Origin: Diprion similis
Taxonomy: Eukaryota; Arthropoda; Insecta; Hymenoptera; Diprionidae
Assembly (NCBI RefSeq): GCF_021155765.1
Contig: NC_060112.1
Span: forward strand, 16,492,001-16,556,000
DNA length: 64,000 bases
Reading direction: 5' to 3'
Under the pieces are notes generated by a model. That model searched no databases and had not been told where the DNA came from. It saw only the letters and a list, made by a program, of their open reading frames with translations. Positions 47,839-63,400 of this stretch are shown piece by piece. Both the position numbers and the translations under genes were made by a program. Positions within the stretch are counted from its first letter, which is position 1, and each line of letters opens with the position of its first letter.

Positions 47839-50800
47839 TTTTTTGACTTTTTTTAATCTAATTTTTATTCCCTCCAGTAATTTTTTCATTCTTCACTTCT
47901 TGTTCTGACACTCAGAATAAACCAAAGAAAATAAAATATCACACGATAGTCTTTGGAGGATAATATTGGTGTTGAATTCTTGGTTGAATCAGGGAAAAAT
48001 TATTCACTATTTTTAACGAGAATAATTTCACCCCAAGTAAACGTAAAAAAAAATCTAACTACAAATAAATAATCAGTTTAGCTGTAACCATTTAATATAT
48101 GACAATTGAAACTTTTTTTGTCATTGACCACAGCATAACAATTTTTCTCTTCTTATGCACATTGTACCTTTGTTTAGTTGTATATGTAATCAATACTCTG
48201 AGGTCCAAATTGAAAAAAACTTACAAATTTAATTATTCAAAGCTAATTCTGTTTAACTCTAAGCTGTTGACTTGATTCCATCAAATTTCGCTCCATCGAA
48301 AACCAAAACACTTGATTACTTATGAGAAAAGACAAATCATATCGATTTCTCGTATCCCACTGTTAATACTTCGAATCTTTCTATTGGCATTGGAATAAAT
48401 TTGAGCAACCGAAACAAAATCAGATCCGATTATTTCACTATATGTATAGGTGAATCTGACGATGGGAAGGCCACGTCTCGTTTACCCGAGGTTTGGTAGC
48501 AGCGGAGGTAAGCCAAGAAGCGGGGGTCGCGTAGTATAATGCACCGGGAATAGAGACGGGGAGGTAATCGTAAATAAATCGGCAAATAGTAAGTTGAGCA
48601 AATACCGAGAGCCGAGGACTTAATGAACCAAACTGTTTGTCCACTCTGGGATCGCGCAGCTGACCCGTCGCTGCGATATCAGGCATTGCATAGAGCTTTA
48701 TACGGTAGATTCGCAGTTTCTAGATCCCTTCATTCGATCGGTTCCGTTTCCCATACTGCACTTGTTGGCTCAGGCGCAATAGCACACAATCCATCCTGAC
48801 GCATCAGAAATTATGAAGGGTATAAAAATAGTTGGGAGATAGATTGGTGGATAAACTTCTCCAACTTCTGCCTCATTAACACCGTTATTTAAAGCGCTGG
48901 GTTAAATACCCATGTGAGAGCATCTTTTTGCAGCTTCGTAAAATCTTGATGTATACCTATAGTTTAAAATGTGTAAATTTGCTTTGCACAGATATTTATA
49001 CAGCCAGCACCGCGTGGAATTCAAATCTCGGAGATACGGGGTGATTTTATAATTTCCTAAATGTTGTCTAATTACGTTTTGTTAGTAAACAAAATTTTGC
49101 TATTTATGTCAAAAAATTGTATGATATGATAACTTGGCTTTCTCATAACATGCGCGTAACAAGAAGCGCTAGGAATGTCGGACACTCCATCAGGCCAAGG
49201 TGGCGTCTATTTCAGATGCCAGACGGGCGGAAAGTTAACGGTCGAAGTTGTTGAGAGAATGTTTAATGTATTTTTACAACGCGGTCTGAAAAGTTTAATG
49301 TTATTGGATGTTTTTCTCATCTTTTTCTATATCTCTGCCTCCCTTTTTTTTTTTTTTTTGCTCACAGGTGGTGAAAATTACCTACCGCAATAGCAAAAAA
49401 TGAAATATGTGGTGTGAAGTTTTTTTTAATGTATAAATCAAGGCACGTTATTTCGAGCAAACATTCTTTGATTAATCTCAGTTTCAGCTGCGTATACTCC
49501 GGGGAATTATTTTCTCATAAGTCATCAGTGGGCAATGTAAGGTAATTGGCACTAGTCTCAGAGTCCAATTAGGCAATCGCGGGTATGTGCAGAGTTAAAT
49601 AAAAGTTCTGCTATTAAAAGTACAATGAGATATTTGTTGTACAGTTGAAAATAAAGTGTATGAACAATTTTTCGGCAATAGTCCCACGTAATTATTAGTC
49701 ACTCTGATCGAATTACAATAGAGTGAAACGCTAATATATTTACCGAAACGAAGTAATTAGTATGATTTTGATAACAGTAACCTTCATTACGGGCAGGTAA
49801 AGTGTTTACACAAAGCAGCAGAACCCATCTGCACGTTGAATAATTAATTAACTTCATGATGATGAACCTTGATGCGAGTACCCTGCGCCTACCCACTTCC
49901 TCTTCTAGCTAGTTAGTTCCGTCAGGTTATAAAAAATTAATTAACATTACGCATAATATTGAAACTCAAGTTTTAAACGCCAGTCTTCACTACGAGAGTA
50001 CATTACACGTGTCAATATACTGACGTACGCGAAATATTCCCGTATTTGAGTACGAATGCAGAGTTCGTAATCCTGATTGAAGTTGCCTCCAAGTCCCGAG
50101 TGTTTGTCGAGTTGCCTCTGCCGTAGGCGCTGCTGGCTTCGACACGCGTTCGAAACTGCGCCGGAACTACGCGAAAACTACACGGCGTCAAACGCTTTGA
50201 CGAAGCTCAGAGACGGAGCGAGGATCTCCCTCGGAGATCGACAAATGTCACGTTTAACGCTCATTTTAATAAAAATGGAATCACCCCTCAGGCATCGCAG
50301 CGTATGAGGATCAGATCGAAGAACAGTGGAGAAAAAACATTGACACAGACTGCAAGTGACGCTGTTAATCCCTGCTATGAATTATCTGAGGCGAGGCGGG
50401 CCGCAGACTGCCACGTTAACCCCACCGTGACGAATATCTCTCTATAAAAGAGGGATCGATGTTTTTTATAACGCGGTCCTGCGATGCGTGGGATTTCGTG
50501 GGGTAAACAGATATAGGTGTGTCTGATTCTTTCAGACGCGGGAGAATTCATCGTCTATCATGTTCCTTTAATGATCGCATGAAATATGTCGAATTGTTCA
50601 CGCTGCCTTATGTGAGATGCGCTGTACATATGCCACGAGAAAAATCTAACGTACTTATACGATTCGTCGTCGTAATGAATCTATCTAATCGTCGTTTTAA
50701 TAATAATAACAAGGTGTTGGGTAATTTTTTCTTTGTATTCATTGCGTATGTTCTAATCCATACATGGTGAAATTTTATTTTCATTTTAATACGAAATACA

Positions 50801-53051
50801 GATCGTTGTACATCAGCGTTTTACGATTACAATCATCTTTGACCTCCTCACACGCAAAGTGCGTGAACGTATCCTGGATTTAACGCTGCGGTTCAGTCAT
50901 GATCCAACTTAGATTGCATATAGAGAGCACGATTTCCATACCGCATCATAAATCCAAAATAGCCCCGTGTAATGCCAAGTTTTTTCAATATGCTTCGTAG
51001 CAGCAAACGTGTTTAACGCCCTAGCAGCCACAAATTTCTTTTTTATCCCTCATCCCAGCAGGGATGTTACATATTGCGGATTAATTTAGTTCACTAAGTT
51101 GCGGTGGTATGACGAGGGTTACAAAGCAAGCGTATAGGATTCGACAAAAAATTCACCTTTAATCCTGTCCGACATGAGACGATCCGACGTGCATGAGATG
51201 CGTAAAGCCTCAAAAGACGTGATCGCAGCTCCCGGAACCTGTGAGGACGTGGAAAATGTTTGATAAATAATTTATCGAGCACATAATGTTTTCAACGAGT
51301 CGTGCAAATATCCAAAAGCCCGCCATTTTTTCCTGCAATTACAACTGAACCCGGTAATACAGATTCCCCTTGCTTCGTAATGTATGTGTGTGAGGGGAAG
51401 TTCGGACGGTTGGCTAAAGTCAGTCCCACACAGTAGGGAAACGGTAACTTTCCAAGCGCTATGAAAACGAAGTGGGGAATGTTAAATAAAGTTGGTGCGA
51501 GTTTGCATAAAGTTGCAGGGTGGAAACGGTGTGTTATGTATGCATAGTAAACACATACCTGACTGAATTTAATTACAGTAGTCCGAAACGGATTAAGTTC
51601 AAAACTGGTCCCAAAAATTATTTATGTGTGCTTGGGAAAATTTTGGCCCATTTCTAAAATATACACGGGAAGCATATCTCACGTCTTTATCGTTGAATAT
51701 TTTCTTTTTCTTTGCATACAGTTGATAACTGAGGTAATTATTTTTTCTATTCGATACTTTCTCGTCTCTATTCTAAGCGTGCTTTTGAACACTCGAGACC
51801 GAAGTCACGCGTGCGGATTAAAAGGGAGAAATTGTTGTTTGTCATATCATGGCATGTTCAAACATCGCCCTTCCGCACCAAGGACACAACAGCCTAGCCC
51901 ACCTTGCCCTCTGGGATTTAATGATACGACCGTGGCGCGATTTTATTAGTTGAAATCATACAGCGGTCATATTTTCAAATTAACTTTCGTCCCGACGGAC
52001 CCGCCCCCATCACGCGTTTGTACAAAACCCATGGATGCCTTCTCACACCCTTGCGTAGCGAGGCGGTCGGATCAGCCCCGATACAGGGTGGCAGCCCCGA
52101 AGTAGACGCACTGCATGTTCGTTCGCAAATTGCCTGTTACGCCAACGAATACATATCGGCACCGTGACGTAAAAAACTAATATTTCGACCGCCTGGGGGA
52201 GCAACTTTTCACCCCCGCCGCACCGGTCCATCAACATCGTAGCATGGGCGTCGGGAAATATTAGCCAAAGTGCAATGTGCTGCTCAAGTTAATTCCGCAG
52301 CATTTGTGACATTTGGAAGTAGTGCACCGGAGAATAATGCAACCGATGTTAAATTAGAAAGGTGTTGATTCGATCTGAATTTAGCTTCTTCAAGAGTCTT
52401 GTATAGCAAACTGGCACGGCTGTGGAAATGCAAATAGATTTCATATTGGCACTGATCAAATTAAATCTTTCGGGCACTTAACTCCGCGTATATATCCATT
52501 TTCCAGCGGCGTTTCGATTTAGGTAGATAATCAAACCACCAGACTTGCCTTACGTATTGATACCACATCACTAGTTTCATCGTTGTTCATACTCGTCTGT
52601 CAATTAACAATTGTCAACGGTGAGGCTGCTCGATATGATAGACCAATAGTCAGGTTGGGGAGGCCACATAAGAAATCCATTGAACTTATTTATAAATTTC
52701 ACGTCAAATAAAAGCTTGATTTAAACTGATATTTTCCTGTCGTTAAAAGGTTAACATACTAGGAACAGTAGAAGTAGTAGAAAAGTAGTACGAATCAGGG
52801 TTGCGGCGAAGACTATCATGCATCGATTAGTGCAATAAAGATTTTCTGAAGATTTTTTGTGCGGTATGCAATTGTCGAAACGAAAGTTGATCTGCGGATG
52901 CAGAAGTGTGTTTTTTCGCGTCAAAATAAACTTATCAATGTCCTCAAATTGTGTTACACAACCTACTTTTACTTCAAATCACTTTACGCTCATCCTCGAT
53001 TCGTAAAAATATCTCAACGAGCCGCTTGTCTTGCGTTACACTTGTTGTGCG

Positions 53052-53065
53052 CCCCCCCCCCCCCC
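53052..53065 (+). repeat. Poly-C tract (C14)
   Basis: Fourteen C in AT-rich surroundings; a shorter C12 tract lies at 6171-6182. Confidence 0.95.
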
Positions 53066-56000
53066 GCTGAAAGAACGAAATAAAACTACACAACTTTGAA
53101 AATCTTCCATCTTTTGTCTTAAATTTCTATATGCCTATATAAGCACAGGGTGTTAAAAGATGTAAATAAAATTTTTGCCATTTGAGCTCTATTCGCGATT
53201 GGATCTTGCTCGTTTTCCGAATATAAATACCAAATAAATCTGAGTGTATACCGAACTTATGTTATTACAATCTTGAACCCTGTTTGCTATGGCAATCCGC
53301 AAAATGCGAAGTCATGACAACAAAGCCAGTGATGTCGAGAAAGCAAAGTAACTTACTCTGACAGTCATTTCAAAGTGTATGTATAACTAGTGCTAATTAA
53401 TTGTGCATCAATTAATGTGAATATCGAGCGTCGTTTGCTTATAAGCCCGTAGACTTGAGATTCTGACGAAGTATTGAATCTCGTTTCAGTTTGTGCGTAA
53501 GAATTTTTTTAATAACATAGCTTTTCCTGTCTTGCCATTTAAATATATTGGCGGTTTGGTACGCGTATAAAATTTTTTAAACGCACTGAATCAGTTACCA
53601 AAAATTAGTGCAGTGTAAATCGATCTTTTTAACAATTAAGATTGCATTTCGATACTTGAATAAGACCATCGATATTACAGTCCGAGCTGAGTTCCAAATG
53701 GAAAAACACCAACAGCTGGAAAATGGAAGATGGTTGACTGTACGAATCGACAAAAACTTTGGATTTAATTAAACGAACTTTTTTAGGAGTGATATCGCGT
53801 ATACTGTCCGGGGCTATAATAATACATTTTTCAGGTAAAATTAGCCACTTGAATTGTTCTCGTTATACGCTCACTTTGCATGTTTCCTCCCCTAACGAGG
53901 AATAATACCGCGTTGTACCCCGTAAATTTAATACTTTTTTCCCGAGCTCGTGGCACTACGTTAGCCGTAATTTTCGGTGCCAGGAAGACTGTCACGACAA
54001 TATAAATACCCACACGGAGGTTCGGTATTGTACACGAAACTGTGCGTGTGTGCGGGGTGAAAATATACGAGCCTGCAGGGTTGTACCAGCCAGTATTATA
54101 CCCCGCGCACTGAAATTACGTTAACTTTCAGCATCTCTCAAGAATCGCCTCTTCAAAATTCATTGGAAGCTGGGGGCGGGCAACGACTCCTAGTATAATC
54201 GTGTACCATGTATCTAAGATAGACGCTTAGAAACGCAAGCTCTGCGTACTGCACAGTGGGCTAAGAATGTGACGCAAGGGGCTGCAGGGCAGCTCAGAGG
54301 AACTCGAGTCATATATTATGCATTGTTCTGTGGGCCGCAGGAATCGCATATCTGTACCGATTTGCGGTACGCGAATCTTGGGCGCCGCGGGGGCGAGGCG
54401 AAGCGAGGCGAATGGCTCCCTCCAACCCTTATCTCTGGATGTGTAGGGCGAGATTCTCCCAATATTATAAATAAGTAACAGCTATCACTCGGGGGACGAT
54501 CCGACGCCGACGCCGCCGTCGCCTTACGTATAAGCGCAGGGCGTGACTCCGGCCGTTTAGCGTGACTCACGAAAGAGAACAACAGCACTCAAAGTCGTCT
54601 GACTAGCTGCCGTGGTTTGATATCTGAGCGCATCGAAGACCCCTCGAATGTAGTTGGGGCGCCGAGGGGTGGAGGCTACTACTGGGGGAGTAAACGGCTT
54701 ACCGCGGTGCCATTGTGCAGAGGCGTCTGCGCCGCGCCAAGAGACACCCTCGACGACATCCACGTGCTGCGTCTAATCCTTTCATCTGCTCGGCTAATTG
54801 CTACGATTAAGAAACGGCAATGAAGTCTGCTTAACGAGCATATGCACCCCCGAGTAGAGATCAGACGGGGCTTTCGGCTCCGTTACCCAACCGTGAAACT
54901 ATACGTCTTTTTTCTTTTTTTCTTCTTACTCCCGTTACTTCCATGCAGTTAAGCCCCAACTTTGGTAAACAAGGCTTGTGTGCGCAATACTACATATAAA
55001 TATACATATATATTGTATCTTTTACGTAATATGTCATATTTGCTCTCTGAGATTAGCAAGCCTCGTGGTCATTATCAGAAGTGCATCGAGTGCAAGGGCA
55101 TAAATTCGGACATGCCATCTTGATCCTGCAGATATGATTCATGATTCGCGAATCAACGTTTCAAGCAAAATATATTTTACTAAGTGTATAGGAGGCTGAC
55201 AGCAAATATTAATCAACAATTACTACGTTACCTGCACAATATTTTATACTCTTCAACTATAGTCGCAGGCGCTTACGTGTTTATACTTGACTTTCATCAA
55301 CTTGAATCCGTCATCGTTTACGTGATTGAGCATTACCGATTATGACCGGTTCACAAGACGTGACTTGGTGCGCACAAAGTTATGACGGTCATTTAAGTTT
55401 TGGTTAATAGTGCAAGTTACGAAAATTAGTTCAAAGAGATCATAGCACGTAACTCGATGCACATTAACATAGTGCATATTAACCTATTTTTATCAGCAGT
55501 AAATTTTTGGATTACTTTTCTCTTCCTCAGCACAGTGAAATGTAAACTGTGCGCTTTTGTATTATTCAAACTTCCACAAGTTTTAAACACAATGGAACTT
55601 CAAATTTCGATTAGTATTTATATAGTGCAACGCTGCTGATCAGGACTTCAATTGACTATAAAGCATAAGATAAAAAATTTGTAAAAATATACCTACCCAC
55701 AGACCTACTTTTATTTTCAGTTGAAACCTGTCGATTGGCCGAGATCAATTGCGCGTTGCGGATCTTTATAAAATGAGCTACGCACCTCGAAACAGCACTC
55801 GCGACGCGACGGTCCGTTGCGTTTGTCACGTATATACAAGACTCAAGTCTAAATCCTACCGAGTTCCGATTACCAATGCGAAGGGACAACTTGTAATCCA
55901 GGGCCTTGCAGGCGGGCTTCTTATCAGCAGGTTACAGAGTGATGGGTGCATTTACTACTCGAGAAGCGGTGTCCTCTGCATCCAACCCCTAACTGGAGCC

Positions 56001-57771
56001 GATTGAGATTTGCTTATCAAACTAGCACACACCGGCTACTTATTTGTAAACTTTATTGCTGGTAAATTCCCCGTTAATGTTAACCGTGACTGTTTACGAC
56101 GCCCCGTAACCGGTAGAAAGGGACAAGAGAGTTCCGTAGCGACGGGAGCTTATCGTGATTTTATCGCCAGTCATCCGGTCTCCGCGGTTTGCGGTCTATT
56201 TCGCTGTGTGATAAGTAGCGGCTAATGCGAATCAGTGACGGTGGAACGAGACGAACGAGCGGACGTCGAGAGCGATTTTCTGTTTTCGAACAGCTGAATA
56301 TTTTACGACTATTAACATGTTGCTCAGGTTTTCGCCCTAATTTGCTTTACTCAAATTACACGAATATTATAGTCGACGTGTACCGTTAGGTGCAACGTTT
56401 TCCTGTGTTCGATACCAAGCCGCAGGGTAAACCTTTGCTCAACGTTTAATCATACTGGAATTCCACTGTAACTGATTTTCCCCAGAGCGTTGCTGTTTGA
56501 AAATTTATCCTATTATTAATTTTCATTACACTTGTGTGATTAAAAATTATTGGCTTTCACGGGCGGTAGGCAGTCTGTGTAAACGTGCGGATAAAATTAT
56601 TAAAATTGCAGCGCTGCAATGATCACTTTGCATTTCAATAAAACACGTAAACGTATACAGCGAAATTTACGCAGCGTTTATCGCATAGCTGTGTCGAATG
56701 AATGGGTCTAGTGTAGGTACACAGGATGTGGAATACACAGATAACTATCGTAGGGTCTGCCGCTGTTTACTACCACTTATACGTGTCCAACGACGAATAC
56801 GCAGCAGCGCTAAATCTGAATTTAACCTTTTTCATGGACGTATAATATAAACGTATGAATAAACGAATTACTTACGGCACTATTCAAACTAGATATATTC
56901 GATCTAGTTACCAATGAACACACAACTGATCCTTTTTAAATACATAATCGAGAGTGTAATTAACGCAGGTATAATATTCGCACACCAAAACGTTTCACAA
57001 TCGAATGAATTAACTACATATTCGTAAAGCATTAGCTGGTCTTTGTATAATCCAGAATCAAAAGAGAAAAGACGAGCGTAAGAAAAATTTCTTCACAGTG
57101 TAGATGAACTTGTTATTTAAAAAAATTTGTCTGCCTATGGGTAACTGCAGATATAAACCGAGAAGGAATTATGGTTGGCACCACAAGCTAACTGTATGTG
57201 TACTTATCTCGAGTGCTATCGAACAGAGGCATCTCCAAGTGTAAATCAAAACTTGATAAGGCGTAATTAAAGCTCCTGGCAGCTCTCGTCATTACTTTCA
57301 ACCGCATATTCGCGAGCGTGCATACAGACATACAGGTATATTACATATATAATATATTATGTTCACCTACGCACGCGTCTATAAACATGTGAGAACTGCG
57401 TGCAATGCGCTACGCTTCGTGGAGGCGATTTAACGCAGGACGCAATGCGTATCCTGTAACTCCGTATATTGCGCTAGACTGTTATTACACCGTGGCTAAT
57501 TGCTATACCGACCATCTTCTTTTCGTCCATTATTATACTCGCTGGGAATTGTTCGAGTATTATTCGATTTTTTGACAGAAGCATTTTCGTTTCTCACATG
57601 TATGCGGATCAAGATTTTATTATTTGCAATTCTGAGACGTCTCGACCACTGCTGCTGCGAATTTAACTTGAAATTTATGAAAACTGGTTTCAACGCTGGG
57701 TGCACTAGTCAACTTTCCAGTTTTTAGGTAAAACCGTTCGATGCAGCAGGCTAATTCTGCTAATTGCCGAT

Positions 57772-58003
57772 CACGGAGGAAAGAACGATATTTCCTCCGT
57801 GCTGCAGTATTCGACAGAATCAGAAATCGCGGCAAAATGGGTGGTGAAAATATCACGGGTGTCACACCCATGCTGTAGAAGGAAAATTTATTGAATTTTT
57901 ATCCTAAATTTTTACAAGAACGTCGCGATTAGCGTGCTACTAAAAAAACGCCGTGATTTCTAGTTTCCATAACAGTGTTTGCTCCAGGTGTTACGAACAC
58001 CTG
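57772..58003. repeat. Cluster of small perfect inverted repeats
   Basis: CACGGAGGAAA (57772-57782) and its exact complement (57791-57801) form an 11-bp stem with an 8-nt loop. GGGTGT-C-ACACCC lies near 57856, and CAGGTGTT-ACG-AACACCTG near 57984. Three short perfect hairpins within about 230 bp. No ORF, and no common transposon ends were found. Confidence 0.6.
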
Positions 58004-60305
58004 ATAAAAACCGGAAAAATCAGGTGCAGAATACGTGGGTGTAGATAATTGGCAAATTTGGTTCCACAATTTCCACAAAATCAGCACCTTTTACAAATTT
58101 ACAAGTTTTAATTACTCAAAGGTAATATGTTCTCACCACACGTAATGCATGCCGAACGGATGTTCAGCTTACGACCCGTCTAAGGAGATCCTGTGCTTAA
58201 ATAATGCATATTACACCGTACTGATAATATTGGCGTATTAATAAATCAACAACGCTGCGCAGATTCCAAGGCTCCTTTAACACGAGTGCTTGAACAGAAC
58301 CGTGTGATTAACCAGCAAGAGCGAACACATATCGGTGGTCTGGCCGTTTTCATTCCACGAACTGGTTCGCCGGTCCCTGCAGTTGCTCTGTTTAGTGTCG
58401 CTGAAAGAATTTTAATTGCGTATTTATCACGCAAAGCACCGAGATCAATCAAGCGACCAGCAGTGTGTTATTAAACACTTTAGCCGTCATCAGTGGTCGC
58501 GATTCAACCTCGGGGTGAAAACTTTCAGTTTCATAAGACGGCGTGGCCTTCCTTACCCCTTATAGATCAACTTCGCAATTATCGGTATTACCGCAGATGC
58601 CTACTCTATCGACCCACGATAAGTCGTACATGCTGTCTCCGTCGATTTATAACTCCTCGGCATCTACAACAGATACGTCAGTTAAAGTTTGTTTAACGAA
58701 TCGAGTAAAAGTTGATTAATCAGGCTATCTGACAACGTTTATTGAGCATTTTCACAGAACCCAAGAGGCGACAAGTTTTTACTCCATTTATAAATCAGAA
58801 TTACCGCAACGACTCTTCAGATTCTTGGGTCTCGACATTCTCTCACTCTTGATTCGAAAAATTCCACCGACTATTGTCAAAGCATGATAACAGAAAATTA
58901 CACATCATTCAGCGCCCATTCTAGGTGCGGTGTAGCACAGATAACAATAAGCAAACTATGTGCAACACATTCGCAGTAAATGCAGCTAATGCGTCACAAG
59001 GGCTGGCTAGGGCGACGTCGACGTGTTTACTGCGTTATTAACACACACGGGTATGCATCACGATATACATACCTATTCATATATCGTGGTGTGGAAATAC
59101 CAGAGCTCTGGAAATCCCAGAGGATCATTATCTGCAACGTATAGGGGCAGATGTGCGTAAAACTTTTAACGACTGGAGATTCCCGATACGAGATTTGTCT
59201 TGCAAATCTATGCAGCCGAACCGGTTCTCGTTAATGTTTATCCTTCAATTGAGGCCGAGGATCGTAAGTTGGATCTGTCTGCTTTAAATGCATGCGTTAC
59301 GATTTGTAATTACGCACATCCGGCATTGTACATGTACCGAGTAAGTCTGGCGATGACTTTCACTGTCACGTGTTTGTAATATTACCTTTTGCCGCTTGAA
59401 CTACGTTTATTTTAAGCTAATCACGATGCAGTGGCGATACGGATTTCGATCAGTTCCGAACCGTGAATTAAAGAATGTCCCTGAAATGCCTTCGTAACCG
59501 AGCCAAGTTTACGATGACTCGGAAGAACGAAGTGATTTCAAGTCATTACTCTTCCGTTTTAACGTTGCTCAATTTTTATCGGCAAATTATAGGGGATTCA
59601 CCCTCTACAATTTTTTTCGAATCAAGAATATTCGGATTTCTACGTGCGATACTTGGCTTATAAACAGCGAAGTATGACGACTGACATTTTATTTTTCACC
59701 GTGATAACCGGTAACTAGTATTTTTGCCGGCTTGTGCTGTCCTCCAAATTTAATGACACCTTCTATATACGTCGAATAAGAATCTGAAACGAGTGTTTGT
59801 TTCAATTCGTGGTTTGCTATTATTACGAGCTAGTTTCCCACGAGAGTAATTAGCTATAGTATGTCAAATAGAATTTCCAAATTACTCCATCGGGTCAGAA
59901 TACGTAATAAAAAGAAATCTTTGGTTTCTAGGTAGTCTACGCCATCAGCGATTATAATTCCCGTTAAATGAACTCATGAACGGTAATGATTTAGCAGAAA
60001 TTAATCTGGGCCGATGTTGTTTTAAATTTTGCATCTAATGAGCTAATTAATTAGTGGCTTTCATACGTCGACATTTCGTATTTCGCAGTTCAGGACAGCC
60101 AGGGAAGATGACGCGACGCTTGCTTTTCAATCTTCGGAAACCGAGTACAGTAATATGTGTATATATACACTCACATATACGCATATACCGCGGCTATATG
60201 TATAACTAACCAATGACCATGGGTCTGAGACCGACGGAATACATTATCTGAGTCGGAGTTTTTTTTGATGGCAGATACGAGCCAGTCGCCAGTCACCGCC
60301 TGAAG

Positions 60306-60311
60306 TCAGTT
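60306..60311 (+). promoter_or_regulatory. Inr-like motif upstream of the serpin
   Basis: TCAGTT lies 118 bp before the serpin ATG, in a TATA-less stretch, with a CCAAT motif about 95 bp further upstream. It is a plausible arthropod initiator, seen by motif only. Confidence 0.25.
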
Positions 60312-60428
60312 TTGCCTGCGACATAGTTCGTCGCGCTTCTGTGGATAGAAATTATTCCGGACTTGAAACGTGTTGGCTTCTCATATGAATACTGATCAAG
60401 ATCGCGTTAGTTTATCGAATAATTAACC

Positions 60429-63400
60429 ATGACGCTGGTCACGTCTTTGGTGGCTCTTTTCTCCTTTGCTCTTGCAACTACAACATCAGCGGACAATGTT
60501 ATATTTGATAAGCCAAAATTTCCTGCCGCCAATCCGTATGACTTAGAGAGTGCTTTCCAGAGTCGAATCAATAACCTTCAGAGATACCCGCTAGGTGAGT
60601 TCAATTTTTTCCTTTATAACCACTCGACGAAACCTGAAACGACTGAAATTTAACGTTCAACAACACATTTGTAATAATGTCTCGTGTTTCTTTTCACTGA
60701 ATGTAAAAATGTTGTAGCAAATGATAGTTAATAGACGTAAATGTACAGATATCTCGCACCATGTAAGCTATAAATTATGCTTGAAAAACACGCTTGACAA
60801 AATGACGCAGAGTTTCGAGTACACATAATTTTTTTACCTTTGCCAATATTAAGGGGACTAGGAAGGCTTAAAAAACATTTTTAGGAAAATTATTTATGAT
60901 AAATTTTATCTGTTAGTTGGAATTCTTTAAACCACTGTTGGAACAAACCGGCTTCACAGTCTACATGATTCCGTCGGTTGGAAAAAATCGAAAAGATTCT
61001 TATAAAGCAACTTTTTCCTTACAGTCTGACATTCTGAAAGTGAAGAACTGTTTTCATGAAAATTTTTAGTCCTTTATGGTTCATATTAGAAGCATTAAAT
61101 AAAATATCAAAAATCTGGCTCGTCAGACTATAACGAAAATATCACTGCGAAAGAATCTGTTTGAATTTTACAGACCCGTATATCGACCTACACTGACGAA
61201 ACACGCAGATCGTTAAGCGGCATTTTTGCTACAGTAGCCTGTACAATTCCAATTAACACATACGATTTATCATAAATTCCTTGTCTTATTTTTGACAATA
61301 TGCCTACTCCGTACATACAGCCGTACAAATATTCATATATTTGGAAGTATGTACCCCCTTAAAATCTCCGAGATATGATTTTTTGTTGTTGACTTATTCT
61401 ATTAGTACAATCGATCACGAAAATGGGGTAAAAATTTAATTTGCATTTACGAACAATTAACAGGAATGGTGATGAGCGCGTAACATTTATTATTCATAAG
61501 AAAAATATTCATAATTGAGGCTGTTCGGACACTAGAGGAATGTAAAGATGAGAAGCTAAGTTTTTGTTATATTATTAATCGCTAATAAATAGTTATAAAA
61601 TAATTTTTTGAGAAAGGTCTGACGTGTAGTTTTCATATAATTAATTATGGAAACTTGGATATTTAAAATGTGGTCAATAGGGAATCTTGTGTAAAACGCA
61701 CATTTTTGATACAATTCAACCACAAGTGGTAAAGATAAAAATACAAACACTTTAATTTATATTAATCAACTATCGTAGGTTACACAAATATTATAAAAAA
61801 CGTTTTCTGACGCGTAGTTTTGTAAATATTTTAATCTAAATGATCGAAAATTTCAGAATATCAGTCAGACATACTTCAATGGCATATCTGAACTTCTGAG
61901 AGTGTGGCAACGTTGGATAAAAAAACGTGCCAACTTTTAAATTCAATCATTTGATCATGTTTTTTTTTCATGCTCTCACTTACATTTTTCGTCCATTTTA
62001 TAATTTTTTTCTTTGCAAATAGTCCGTTGTGTCGAAATTGAGTATTGTAATTACTCGTTTTTTAACTTCAGAAATGAACTTCAATTGAACACTAGTAACA
62101 ACAACATACATATTTTAGGTCTTCCCACAAATTTTAAGTTCAATCTACTCAGGCAAATCCCAGAAATGAAATGCCGTTCGGAATCTCTAAAAATTTGCAT
62201 ACGGATACTTGGAATCGTGACAAAAAAGCAGCAATACGCGATTCGAGCGCTTGTATTCAAAGCCCCATGTTTTAATCATGAATATTTTTTTTTGCGATTA
62301 CCACTGACTTTCATCAACAGAAATGTGATGAGTAATTTTAAAATAAGAATAATTGTTTACATTTTATTAATTGATCATAAACGCCATTCGAATTCCTACA
62401 CCATTTCTAGTTGTCAAAGCTTTTTTATTATTAAACCCCTTAATCTACGAAATGGGTTGAGATTGCTGCGGGGATTCGTGTACGGTCTGGTACGGATATG
62501 TAATATTGCATGATATTGCAGAAACAGTCTCGTATCTATTCATTTTTATTGGTTTGGATATTTCGGTTATCAAATACACTGATTCCAAACACGTCAGTTC
62601 AAGGTTCCTAGTAGGAAAAAGTTTCAAACGGAATGTGGCGTGAAGATGTGCCGACGATAGTTTCGGCGACACTTCATTTTTTAATAGTCAGTATTTTAAA
62701 GTTATCCAGACTCGTATCAGGTCATTATTTCAGTCAGACCCATTTAACCTATCAATTTTCCAGTGAGAGCACACTTAAATACCGAAAAACTTCTCATTCC
62801 TATTTCAGCTGTGGAAGCTGTCTTGAGCGTGGCACTTAAGCTTCAAGCAATTGACGACCGTAGCGGGAAGCAACAAAATTTTCTCGTGTCTCCGTTAGCT
62901 GTGGCTGGAGCATTAGGCCAGCTGATGCTTGGAGCTAGAGGTGATCTAAAAAAACAAATTGCAATCCTCCTCACTCTTCACGATAGCACGCAGAATAAGT
63001 GAGTATTTTTTATTTCAGTACAGATTTATCGATTTGTTTCGACGTTTATCCTTAATCAGCGACCAAATTTGGTGGATCAAGCTCACAATCTGTTCTTTTT
63101 ATCTATCTATCCCTCCGTTTATATATTTATACTTTCATGCTCGATATCTATATATATGCAGAGATTTTTTTTTTAATTACTGCATTTTGCTTTAACGTCG
63201 TGTTTTTCTAACGAACAAAATTTTCTACTACGTGTAACCAGCGGAATTTGAACAATTTCTTGTTTCTATCTTATATTCTTTATCGTATGTTTACTCCAAT
63301 TATTATTATTTTCTACATTATGTTTATGGATAGTGTTGCTTTTTGATTGTTCAGCACTACGAATAAGTCTGCGGCTGCTGTTGTACAACGTATAGGAAAT

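Larger units (their letters stand above)
47839..60305. other. Long intergenic stretch, no recognised gene
   Basis: AT-rich with a poly-C tract (53.05 kb), CpG-rich patches at 54.3-54.8 and 55.75-56.2 kb, isolated TATA motifs (about 48830, 50442 and 54000) not followed by convincing ORFs, and the hairpin cluster at 57.8-58.0 kb. Open frames stay below 110 codons and show no domain. Confidence 0.5.

Noticed and set aside
62013..62513. 166-codon frame in serpin intron 1
   Set aside because: Begins with TTG, is AT-driven in composition, has no domain and lies wholly in an intron.
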